Source: an uncultured Ruminiclostridium sp.
GTDB taxonomy: Bacteria; Bacillota; Clostridia; Oscillospirales; Ruminococcaceae
Direction: 5' to 3'
Assembly: GCA_905235805.1 (NCBI GenBank)
Contig: CAJOMV010000030.1
Location: 1-47,255, forward strand
Length of the DNA stretch: 47,255 nucleotides
Positions within the stretch are counted from its first letter, which is position 1, and each line of letters starts with the position of its first letter. Positions 17,957-24,851 of this stretch are shown piece after piece. The notes under the pieces were generated by a model. The model had not been told where the DNA came from. It searched no databases and saw only the letters and a list, made by a program, of their open reading frames with translations. The position numbers were made by a program, and so were the translations under genes.

Positions 17957-19405
17957 CTATAATGTGCAGCGGACAGGCGAGAAGGTCTTCTCGAACGCGT
18001 CCGCGGTCTGTATTATCGTTGCTTCGTCGAAGCGTCTGCCGACTATCGACATTCCTATCGGCATACCGTCCTTATCATAGCCGCAGGTGGTGTTTATCGC
18101 GGGGAGCCCCGCTATATTCACGGTAACGGTGCAGATATCGGCGGTGTACATCTTTACGGGATCGTTGTCCTGCACGCCGATCTTATATGCCACGCTCGGA
18201 GCCGTGGGGGTGAGGATAACGTCGGCGCTCTCAAACACCGCGTTGTATTCCTCGATTATCTTCTGCTTGAGCGCCAGCGCCTTGCGGTAATACGCGTCGT
18301 AGTAGCCGCTGGAGAGCGCGTAGTTGCCGAGCAGTATGCGGCGCTTCACCTCCGCGCCGAAGCCCCGGTTGCGGCTGTCGCGTATCATCTCGTCGAAGCT
18401 GTGGCCCTCGCCGCGCAGTCCGTACTTTATGCCGTCGTAGCGGGAAAGGTTGGACGCCGCCTCGGCGGAGGATATGAGGTAATACGCCTGTACAGCATAT
18501 TTCAGCGTGCTTATGGAGCAGTCGATGAGTGTCGCGCCCATTTTCTCGTACTCGTGAGCCGCGTTCATTACGGCTGTGCGAACCTCCTCGTCCACGGCGT
18601 CGCCGTAGAACTCCTTCGGTATCGCTATCTTCATTCCCGAAACGCTCTGTCCGAGCTTCTCGTTGAAATCGGTGAACGGCACGTCCTTGCTGGTCGCGTC
18701 CTTCGGATCAACGCCCGCTATCGCGTTCAGTATGATGCCGCAGTCCTCGGCTGTACGGGCTATCGGGCCTATCTGGTCGAGGGAGCTGGCGAAAGCCACA
18801 AGCCCGTATCTCGACACCCGCCCGTAGGTAGGCTTCAGACCCGTAACTCCGCAGAACGACGAGGGCTGGCGTATCGAGCCGCCTGTATCGCTGCCGAGCG
18901 CGGCGGCACAGAAGCCCGCAGCTACCGCGGCGGCAGAGCCGCCCGACGAGCCGCCGGGGACGCGTTCGGTATCGTAGGGGTTCTTCGTTTTCGCAAAGGC
19001 GGAGGTCTGTGTCGAGCCGCCCATGGCGAACTCGTCCATCGAGACCTTGCCGAGAATGACATAATCCTGCGCGTTCAGCTTCTCGACCGCTGTAGCGCTG
19101 TACGGCGGGACAAAATCCCCGAGCATTTTCGAGGAGCAGGTGGTGCGTATGCCGTCGGTGCAGAGGTTGTCCTTTATCGCGAGCGGAATGCCGGTGAGAG
19201 GTGCCGCGTTTCCCGCGTCAATGCGCTTCTGCGCGGCTTCGGCGTTCTTCCTTGCCTCGTCCTCGGTGACTGTGATGAAGGACAGCACCTTATCGTCATT
19301 CTTCTTTATCTCCGCAAGGAATTCCGAAGCCGCCTCGGCGGCGCTTATCTCCTTGCTGTCGAGCTTCGTACGAAGCTCTTTTACCGTTATATTCTTCAGA
19401 TCCAT
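17957..19405 (-). CDS. gatA: Asp/Glu-tRNA amidotransferase subunit A
   Basis: This is the 482-residue amidase subunit that releases ammonia from glutamine. The Ser-cisSer-Lys triad is visible: Lys in GIPLAIKDNLC, cis-Ser in PGGSSGGSAAAVA and the nucleophile Ser in GSDTGGSIRQP. The chosen ATG (19405) has GGAGGG 5 nt upstream and lies 11 bp after the gatC stop. Upstream in-frame starts run into gatC and are rejected. Order gatC-gatA-gatB is the usual one. Confidence 0.97.
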   Translation of the reverse strand: MDLKNITVKELRTKLDSKEISAAEAASEFLAEIKKNDDKVLSFITVTEDEARKNAEAAQKRIDAGNAAPLTGIPLAIKDNLCTDGIRTTCSSKMLGDFVPPYSATAVEKLNAQDYVILGKVSMDEFAMGGSTQTSAFAKTKNPYDTERVPGGSSGGSAAAVAAGFCAAALGSDTGGSIRQPSSFCGVTGLKPTYGRVSRYGLVAFASSLDQIGPIARTAEDCGIILNAIAGVDPKDATSKDVPFTDFNEKLGQSVSGMKIAIPKEFYGDAVDEEVRTAVMNAAHEYEKMGATLIDCSISTLKYAVQAYYLISSAEAASNLSRYDGIKYGLRGEGHSFDEMIRDSRNRGFGAEVKRRILLGNYALSSGYYDAYYRKALALKQKIIEEYNAVFESADVILTPTAPSVAYKIGVQDNDPVKMYTADICTVTVNIAGLPAINTTCGYDKDGMPIGMSIVGRRFDEATIIQTADAFEKTFSPVRCTL

Positions 19406-19416
19406 GATACCCTCCG

Positions 19417-19695
19417 TCATTCCATCATCTTCGGCACGACATAGCAATTGTCGCGTGGGGAGGTGTTCTGCTGGAGCTTCTCGGTGGGGAAGGACGGCGC
19501 GGGGATATCCTTCCGCAGGTCGTCATACCTTATCTCGTTATGGTCCTTGGTGTCGTCGTAGGTGATGTCGTACTCCTTGATAGTGTCCATGAGCGCTATG
19601 ATGTCGGACATCTCCGCGAGAGCCTTCTGCTGCTCCTCCTCGGTGAAGTTGAGCTTTGACAGGCGGCAGATATGGTCAAGTGTCGCTATATCCAT
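19417..19695 (-). CDS. gatC: Asp/Glu-tRNA amidotransferase subunit C
   Basis: This 92-residue GatC wraps around GatA and GatB and stabilises the complex. The N-terminal pattern ATLDHICRLSKLNFTEEE is typical, as is the C-terminal LRKDIPAPSFPTEKLQQN segment. The start has GAAAGGAA upstream. It is the first gene of the gatCAB-aspS operon and is driven by a near-consensus promoter about 46 bp upstream. Confidence 0.95.
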   Translation of the reverse strand: MDIATLDHICRLSKLNFTEEEQQKALAEMSDIIALMDTIKEYDITYDDTKDHNEIRYDDLRKDIPAPSFPTEKLQQNTSPRDNCYVVPKMME

Positions 19696-19740
19696 GATCC
19701 TGTTCCTTTCATCAAAGAAAAAATAATCAATATCTTATCT

Positions 19741-19769
19741 ATTATACTATAAATTATATAATATTGCAA
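19741..19769 (-). promoter_or_regulatory. sigma-A promoter of gatCAB-aspS
   Basis: On the minus strand TTGCAA (19769-19764), a 17-bp spacer and a perfect TATAAT (19746-19741), upstream of gatC. The region is very AT-rich. Confidence 0.8.
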
Positions 19770-19802
19770 GTGTTTTTTCAAAATTTCGGGAAAATAGTCG
19801 TT

Positions 19803-20696
19803 TTATTCAGCCTTATCCACCAGAAGATCCTGCCAGTTGTCGGGGAAGCCTATACGATAAAGCTCGATATGGACGCTGTACTCCGCTATGAGGAGGGAGA
19901 GCTTGCCCGCGAAGGCGGTGTTCCATATCTCGTTGCGGGGGAAGAGCTGCTTGAGCACGAGGACGTAATCGAACAGGGTGTTCTGCATCGTTCTGTCAAG
20001 CCCGGGTATCTGCTTTGGGACGGTGCCGAAGGGGTCATCGTACAGTCGGTTGTAGTGCGCGCAGCGGTTGCGCAGCTCGGACAGGCACTGGAGCCAGCTC
20101 TCCACACAGCGGTACGGGAGTCCGAAGGCGCTGTCGGCTATCGCCCGCTTGTCCTCTATCTTCATATCGCTGTAAAAGGTGTTCAGCGACCCGAAGCTGA
20201 ACAGCTCCATGATGACCCACAGCGGGAACGCGCCGCCGTACTTCTTCATGTGGTGAGTTACGAGCTGCTCGCCGGTGTTGTTCTCGATCATTCGGTCGAT
20301 GCGCTTCAGAAACGCCTTGTGGTTGTGGTGAGTATCGAAGCTTGCCTCGTTCAGATAGCCGAGGGCGCCGTACTTCAGAGCGTGGTAGTTGGAGATGTTC
20401 GCGCGCATGGTTATCTCGACCTCCTCGAGCGCTGTCAGCAGCAGTGAGCGCATCAGACGGTCGAAATCGTAGATGTGCATGACAGTCTCGAAGCTCGTTC
20501 CCTCGCGGTAGCGGTTCTTCGTCTCGAGAAATACCGCGAAATAGTGCGCGAGGCGGTAGTAGTTTATGTTCGACAGCGCACAGACCGCGTGCTCGTAATC
20601 CTCGACCACGCAGCCGCGGCTTTTCAGCTTTTCTATCTGGTCTTCGACGGTAGCCGGGCTCTTGACGCGCGGGAACCGCTGTTCGGTCTTTGCCAT
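19803..20696 (-). CDS. Abi_2 (AbiD/AbiF-like) family protein with HEPN motif
   Basis: This 297-residue member of the abortive-infection Abi_2 family is a helical HEPN-like protein. Recognisable blocks are LSNINYYRLAHYF, MRSLLLTALEEVEITMRANISNYHAL, FPLWVIMELFSFGSLNTFY and the HEPN RNase motif RNRCAH (Arg209 to His214). Abi_2 proteins are phage-defence or toxin-type proteins, and HEPN motifs often cut RNA. The gene stands alone with its own perfect promoter. No partner gene is adjacent, and the predicted leader is only about 26 nt, too short for the structured ncRNA known upstream of some abiF genes. It is flanked by housekeeping genes, not by other defence genes. Confidence 0.88.
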   Translation of the reverse strand: MAKTEQRFPRVKSPATVEDQIEKLKSRGCVVEDYEHAVCALSNINYYRLAHYFAVFLETKNRYREGTSFETVMHIYDFDRLMRSLLLTALEEVEITMRANISNYHALKYGALGYLNEASFDTHHNHKAFLKRIDRMIENNTGEQLVTHHMKKYGGAFPLWVIMELFSFGSLNTFYSDMKIEDKRAIADSAFGLPYRCVESWLQCLSELRNRCAHYNRLYDDPFGTVPKQIPGLDRTMQNTLFDYVLVLKQLFPRNEIWNTAFAGKLSLLIAEYSVHIELYRIGFPDNWQDLLVDKAE

Positions 20697-20728
20697 ACGG
20701 ATAATTCCTTTCGGTGCATATATAAGAA

Positions 20729-20757
20729 ATTATACTACTTTTTCGGCATTATGTCAA
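20729..20757 (-). promoter_or_regulatory. perfect consensus sigma-A promoter of the Abi gene
   Basis: On the minus strand TTGACA (20757-20752), a 17-bp spacer and TATAAT (20734-20729), a full consensus match. The predicted start point leaves a leader of about 26 nt. Confidence 0.85.
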
Positions 20758-20806
20758 TCACACGGGCGCATTTTGCACGTTTACGCAACTTTTTTCTCCA
20801 AAACAG

Positions 20807-20835
20807 GTGACAAAACAAAAGTTTTGTGCTATAAT
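20807..20835 (+). promoter_or_regulatory. promoter of the NUDIX gene
   Basis: GTGACA (20807-20812), a 17-bp spacer and TATAAT (20830-20835), with an extended -10 TGC. The 15 bases AAAACAGGTGACAAA (20800-20814) around the -35 element recur exactly at the HD-GYP promoter. Confidence 0.75.
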
Positions 20836-20891
20836 ATAAAACAACAGGAGTGCGGAGACGCGCTCGTCAATAATTGGAAAGGATTGAGCCG

Positions 20892-21305
20892 ATGAATTAC
20901 GAAAAGTCATGCGGCGCCGTTGTGTACAGAAAGTTCCACGGAAATACTGAGATCCTGCTGATACGGCATATCAAGTCGGGCTGCTGGTCATTCCCAAAAG
21001 GTCACGTCGAAAAGGGAGAGACCGAGACCCAGACCGCCGCAAGGGAGATCAAGGAGGAGACGAACATCGATGTACTCATAGACGACGGCTTCCGTGAGAC
21101 GGTCACCTTCAGCCCTCGCCGTGATACCAGCAAGACCGTGGTCTATTTCGTAGGAAAAGCGATCAGCCGGGACGCAAAGCCGCAGCTCGACGAGATCTCG
21201 GAAATGCGGTGGATGGAGATAGGACAGGCAGTGTCCTACCTTACATACGAGAATGATAAGATGATAGCCACAAAGGCAAAGGCGTTCATCTCACTGATGA
21301 AATGA
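20892..21305 (+). CDS. NUDIX hydrolase
   Basis: This 137-residue NUDIX-fold pyrophosphohydrolase has the box G37-x5-E43-x7-REIKEETNI, with the metal-binding glutamates intact and Asn58 in place of the usual Gly. WSFPKGHVEKGE before the box resembles Ap4A hydrolase and related nucleotide-cleaning enzymes, so a dinucleoside polyphosphate or a nucleotide sugar is a plausible substrate. The ATG at 20892 has GGAAAGGA about 9 nt upstream; the TTG at 20874 is rejected. It is a single-gene unit between its own promoter and a strong terminator. Confidence 0.9.
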   Translation: MNYEKSCGAVVYRKFHGNTEILLIRHIKSGCWSFPKGHVEKGETETQTAAREIKEETNIDVLIDDGFRETVTFSPRRDTSKTVVYFVGKAISRDAKPQLDEISEMRWMEIGQAVSYLTYENDKMIATKAKAFISLMK

Positions 21306-21307
21306 CG

Positions 21308-21341
21308 GCAAGACCCCCAAATATGGGGGTCTTGCTTTTTT
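21308..21341 (+). terminator. terminator of the NUDIX gene
   Basis: A 12-bp perfect stem (GCAAGACCCCCA / TGGGGGTCTTGC) with a 4-nt loop is followed by six T. Confidence 0.92.
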
Positions 21342-21387
21342 CATAACAATATATTTTGATTTTTTTGAAAAAATACTTGCAAAACAG

Positions 21388-21416
21388 GTGACAAATCCAA
21401 AAAAATGTGTTATAAT
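21388..21416 (+). promoter_or_regulatory. promoter of the HD-GYP/aspartate kinase operon
   Basis: GTGACA (21388-21393), a 17-bp spacer and TATAAT (21411-21416). The -35 region AAAACAGGTGACAAA (21381-21395) is identical to that of the NUDIX promoter 581 bp upstream. Confidence 0.75.
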
Positions 21417-21470
21417 GTATTATGTATTATTTTGTTTGGATATGATAAAGCATAGGAAGGAGGAACCGGA

Positions 21471-22592
21471 ATGGCAAATGCCGCATCGGGCTCGATGAAA
21501 ATAAAAGTCGAGGAGCTCGAATCGGGAATGGTCACCTCGGAGGACGTGATAGAGCCGGGAACGGAGCGCGTCCTGCTTCTGAAAGGCACTACCCTCGACA
21601 GCGTAATGATCTTCAACCTCAAAGAGCGCTATAACGTCGGGGAAGTTTCTATCAAAAAGGCATTCAGCGCAGCAAGCATCTCCGAAGAGATGCGCGCCGA
21701 GATCAATATACACGAGTCCCTCACCACCCTGAAGGAGGTCTTCGGCTCGGACGAGCAGAAGCCTATCACGGAATTCTCGAAGGAAGCCTCAAAGCAGATA
21801 TCGAACGTCACAAATGAGCTCATCACGAGCCTTTACGCCGATGACAACATACTGCTCAAAATGCACCAGCTCCAGTCGTATGATGATTATACATACAAGC
21901 ACTGCCTGCGCGTGGCTATGATGTCGGTGACGATAGGCAAGAGCCTCGACCTTCCGAGAAAGCAGATGCGGGACCTCTGTGAGGCGGCGCTGCTGCATGA
22001 CATCGGAAAGCGTACCATTGACGTGGATATAATCCGTAAGCCCGGGAGACTTACGGACGATGAGTTCCTCGCGATAAAAAAGCACCCCCAGAACGGCTAT
22101 ATCCTCCTCCGCAAGAACGGCAGCTACTCCGAGGAGATACTCAACGCCGTGCTCATGCACCACGAGAAATACGACGGAACAGGCTACCCGCTCGGGCTCA
22201 AGGGGAACCAGATAACCTACCTCGCCCGCATAATCACAGTCGCGGACGTGTATGACGCCCTCACCTCGAACAGACCCTACCGCCAGCCATGGAGCGTCGC
22301 GGAGGCGGAGGAATTCATGATGGGCGGCGCGAACACCCACTTCGACTACGATATCATCACAGCCTTCCTCGCGGCATTCGCCCCCTTCCCTGTCGGCAGC
22401 AAGGTCATATTGAGCGACGGCAGAGTGGGAACGGTCGTAAGCAATACCAACAACGTGCTGCGTCCCGTGATACGGGTAACGAGCTTCATGGGCGGCGAGG
22501 AGGTCATTGACCTGTACAATGATTTCAGATATCTGACACTGTCCATAAAAGCGCTCGATAAGCGCGATATGGAAATGATAGAGGCAAAATAA
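21471..22592 (+). CDS. HD-GYP domain c-di-GMP phosphodiesterase
   Basis: This 373-residue protein has a DUF3391-like N-terminal region (about 1-110) and an HD-GYP domain (about 115-300), followed by a beta-rich C-terminal tail of about 70 residues. Catalytic motifs are intact: LLHDIGK (His176-Asp177), HHEKYDGTGYP (GYP at about 238-240) and DVYDALTSNRPYR. HD-GYP enzymes break down c-di-GMP to pGpG or GMP. No receiver domain is present, so the input signal must come through the N-terminal region. The start has a perfect AAGGAGG 8 nt upstream. aspartate kinase follows 39 bp later, probably on the same transcript. Confidence 0.93.
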   Translation: MANAASGSMKIKVEELESGMVTSEDVIEPGTERVLLLKGTTLDSVMIFNLKERYNVGEVSIKKAFSAASISEEMRAEINIHESLTTLKEVFGSDEQKPITEFSKEASKQISNVTNELITSLYADDNILLKMHQLQSYDDYTYKHCLRVAMMSVTIGKSLDLPRKQMRDLCEAALLHDIGKRTIDVDIIRKPGRLTDDEFLAIKKHPQNGYILLRKNGSYSEEILNAVLMHHEKYDGTGYPLGLKGNQITYLARIITVADVYDALTSNRPYRQPWSVAEAEEFMMGGANTHFDYDIITAFLAAFAPFPVGSKVILSDGRVGTVVSNTNNVLRPVIRVTSFMGGEEVIDLYNDFRYLTLSIKALDKRDMEMIEAK

Positions 22593-22631
22593 AAGCAGAC
22601 ACACATATATAAAGAAAGGAAACAACAGACA

Positions 22632-23948
22632 ATGGCAAAGGTAGTAAAGTTCGGCGGCAGCTCGCTCGCCGACGCGAACCAGTTCCGCAAGGTCGCGGAT
22701 ATCATCAGGAGCGACAAGGAGCGCAGATATGTGGTGCCGAGCGCACCCGGAAAGCGCTTTTCCGACGACACGAAGGTCACGGATATGCTCTATAAGTGCT
22801 ACGACGACGTGTGCAAGGGCGCGAACGCTGTGGCGGCATTCCTCCCCATAGCCGACCGCTACAACGGCATTATCAGCGACCTCGGTCTCACGATATCCCT
22901 TGACCGCGAATTCGAGGAGATCACCGACAACTTCACCAAGCGCGCGGGCAGAGACTACGCGGCAAGCCGCGGCGAGTACCTCAACGGAATTATCCTCGCG
23001 AATTACCTCGGCTTCGCCTTCGTGGACGCCGCAAAGGGCATCTTCTTCAAGGCGAACGGCGAATTCGACGCCGACCTCACCGACGCTACCCTCGCGTCTA
23101 TCCTCGAGGGCTATGACTGCGCTGTGATACCCGGCTTCTACGGCGCAAACCCCGACGGCTCGATACGCACCTTCTCCCGCGGCGGCAGCGACTTCACAGG
23201 CTCCGTTGTGGCTAAGGCTATCGGCGCGGAGCTGTACGAGAACTGGACGGACGTTCCCGGCTTCGCGGTGGCTGACCCGAGGATAGTAAAGGACCCCGAG
23301 TTCATCGATATCATCACCTACCGTGAGCTCCGCGAGCTCTCCTACATGGGCGCCACCGTTCTGCATCAGGACGCTATCTTCCCCGTAAGAAACGCGAAGA
23401 TACCGATCAATATCAAGAATACCAACGACCCCTCCGCCAAGGGCACCATGATAGTCCCCGAGGCTCCCGAGGGCAGCAGCAGGCACATAATCACCGGTAT
23501 CGCCGGCAAGAAGAATTTCAGCGCCGTGGCGATAGAAAAGGACGAGATGAACGGTGAGATAGGCTTCCTCCGCCGCATACTTACCCTCATGGACGTGGAG
23601 AAGATCAATTTCGAGCATATCCCCACGGGCATCGACACCATGACCCTCATCATAGACAGCGACGACATCAAGGCTCACCCGAATTTCGTGGAGCGCGTGC
23701 AGGAGGTCTGCCACCCGAACCACATCGAGGTAGAGCATGACCTCGCGCTCATCGCTGTCGTAGGACGCGGAATGAAGGCTACAAAGGGTACCGCGACCCG
23801 CATATTCGCGGCGCTCTCCCACGCGAACATCAATATCAAGATGATCGACCAGGGCTCCTCCGAGCTCAACATCATCATAGGTATCCGTGAGGAGGATTTC
23901 AGCGAGGCTATCCGCGTTATCTACAATATGTTCATGCTTCAGGAATAA
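22632..23948 (+). CDS. aspartate kinase (monofunctional)
   Basis: This 438-residue enzyme catalyses ATP-dependent phosphorylation of aspartate, the first step to lysine, threonine, methionine and diaminopimelate. The N-terminal KFGGSSLADANQFRKV contains the conserved kinase Lys and Gly-rich loop. SRGGSDFTGSVVAKAI is the substrate/ATP region. Two ACT regulatory domains occupy about residues 300-438 (SAVAIEKDEMNGEIGFL and LIAVVGRGMKATKGTATRIF), so feedback control by an amino acid is expected. It has AAAGAAAGGAAAC upstream and sits after the HD-GYP gene. Confidence 0.94.
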   Translation: MAKVVKFGGSSLADANQFRKVADIIRSDKERRYVVPSAPGKRFSDDTKVTDMLYKCYDDVCKGANAVAAFLPIADRYNGIISDLGLTISLDREFEEITDNFTKRAGRDYAASRGEYLNGIILANYLGFAFVDAAKGIFFKANGEFDADLTDATLASILEGYDCAVIPGFYGANPDGSIRTFSRGGSDFTGSVVAKAIGAELYENWTDVPGFAVADPRIVKDPEFIDIITYRELRELSYMGATVLHQDAIFPVRNAKIPINIKNTNDPSAKGTMIVPEAPEGSSRHIITGIAGKKNFSAVAIEKDEMNGEIGFLRRILTLMDVEKINFEHIPTGIDTMTLIIDSDDIKAHPNFVERVQEVCHPNHIEVEHDLALIAVVGRGMKATKGTATRIFAALSHANINIKMIDQGSSELNIIIGIREEDFSEAIRVIYNMFMLQE

Positions 23949-23962
23949 CGGAGGGCTGCCCG

Positions 23963-24535
23963 ATGAAGTTAGAAAATATCAAGATCTACGACCTTGAAGA
24001 GAGTATAAAGGCGTGCAAATATTCCTACGCGGTAGACACGTCCGCAGTCAACGGCGATATCACCGAGCGCATCATAAAGCTCGCGCAGTCCGGCAAGGGT
24101 GAGGGACACGACCAGTTCATGACGGGTATCCGCGTGGCGTTCGACCTTACCTTCACGGTCAAGGCGTGGACGGAGGCGGAGCGCTATCGCTTCCTCGAGT
24201 TCGTGTCCAGCCAGTCGACCATGCACCGCATAGCGAAATTCGACCTCTCGAAGCAGTACAACGAGTACGTTGACCCGAGAATGATAGAGATAATGAACGA
24301 GCTTAAAGACCGCTACAACGAGACGCAGGATCCGGAGGACTACCTTCGCCTGCTGTACAGCAATCCCTGCGGGTTTGAGCTCACGGCGCGCCTCACCACC
24401 AACTACCGCGCCCTCAAGACTATCTACTCCCAGCGAAAGAACCACCGTCTCCCGGAGTGGCGGGAGTTCTGCAGGGAGATCGAGAAGCTCCCCTACGCAA
24501 AAGAGCTCATAGTAGGAAAAAACGATAAAGACTAA
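23963..24535 (+). CDS. uncharacterised protein, distantly ThyX-like
   Basis: This 190-residue soluble protein starts 14 bp after aspartate kinase with an ideal GGAGGG upstream. It contains SSQSTMHRIAKF, which weakly recalls the RHR..S motif of flavin-dependent thymidylate synthase. It also has a C-terminal block NYRALKTIYSQRKNH and LPEWREFCREIEKLPYAKEL, like the helix that closes the ThyX fold. Similar sequences are remembered from phages and gut Firmicutes with no fixed function; that recollection is unverified. The substrate residues of true ThyX are not all present, so enzymatic activity is not claimed. It ends at a strong terminator. Confidence 0.6.
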   Translation: MKLENIKIYDLEESIKACKYSYAVDTSAVNGDITERIIKLAQSGKGEGHDQFMTGIRVAFDLTFTVKAWTEAERYRFLEFVSSQSTMHRIAKFDLSKQYNEYVDPRMIEIMNELKDRYNETQDPEDYLRLLYSNPCGFELTARLTTNYRALKTIYSQRKNHRLPEWREFCREIEKLPYAKELIVGKNDKD

Positions 24536-24540
24536 CAATA

Positions 24541-24582
24541 AAAAATCTCCCGGAAGCCTGTACTTCCGGGAGAGATTTTTTT
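24541..24582. terminator. terminator between converging units
   Basis: An 11-bp perfect stem TCTCCCGGAAG / CTTCCGGGAGA (24546-24556, 24563-24573) with A-run before and T-run after can stop both the + aspartate kinase unit and the - phosphoglucomutase unit. The T-run overlaps the stop region of the small membrane gene. Confidence 0.88.
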
Positions 24583-24847
24583 ATTTCGGTATAAAGTACG
24601 CCCAGATAAACAACCCGACAGCAGCAAGGGGTGACAGCAGAGTAAGCACTATACCCGATATGAGCATTGCCCTTCCGGGTGTCTGTCCCAGCCTTTCAGC
24701 CCTGCCGCGGCGGACAAGGGCGGCAATGAACAGGATCGCTCCCGCCGCGCCGACCGTTCCGATGATAAGCAGCGGTACAAAATACTTGACGAAAAACGCG
24801 ACCACCGTTCCAAGCAGCAGCACGATCAGAATACCGCCGAACGCCAT
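24581..24847 (-). CDS. small membrane protein
   Basis: This 88-residue protein has three predicted membrane helices (about 3-17, 22-43 and 62-85) and a short positively charged loop RRGRAERLGQTPGRA. It is not recognised as a known family. It begins 4 bp after the phosphoglucomutase stop, with AAGGG within the end of that gene as ribosome binding site, so translation is coupled. A role cannot be assigned. Confidence 0.7.
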   Translation of the reverse strand: MAFGGILIVLLLGTVVAFFVKYFVPLLIIGTVGAAGAILFIAALVRRGRAERLGQTPGRAMLISGIVLTLLSPLAAVGLFIWAYFIPK

Positions 24848-24851
24848 GATA

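Noticed and set aside
21789..23822. 677-residue open frame on the - strand
   Set aside because: It runs antisense through both the HD-GYP and aspartate kinase genes and shows no recognisable domain.
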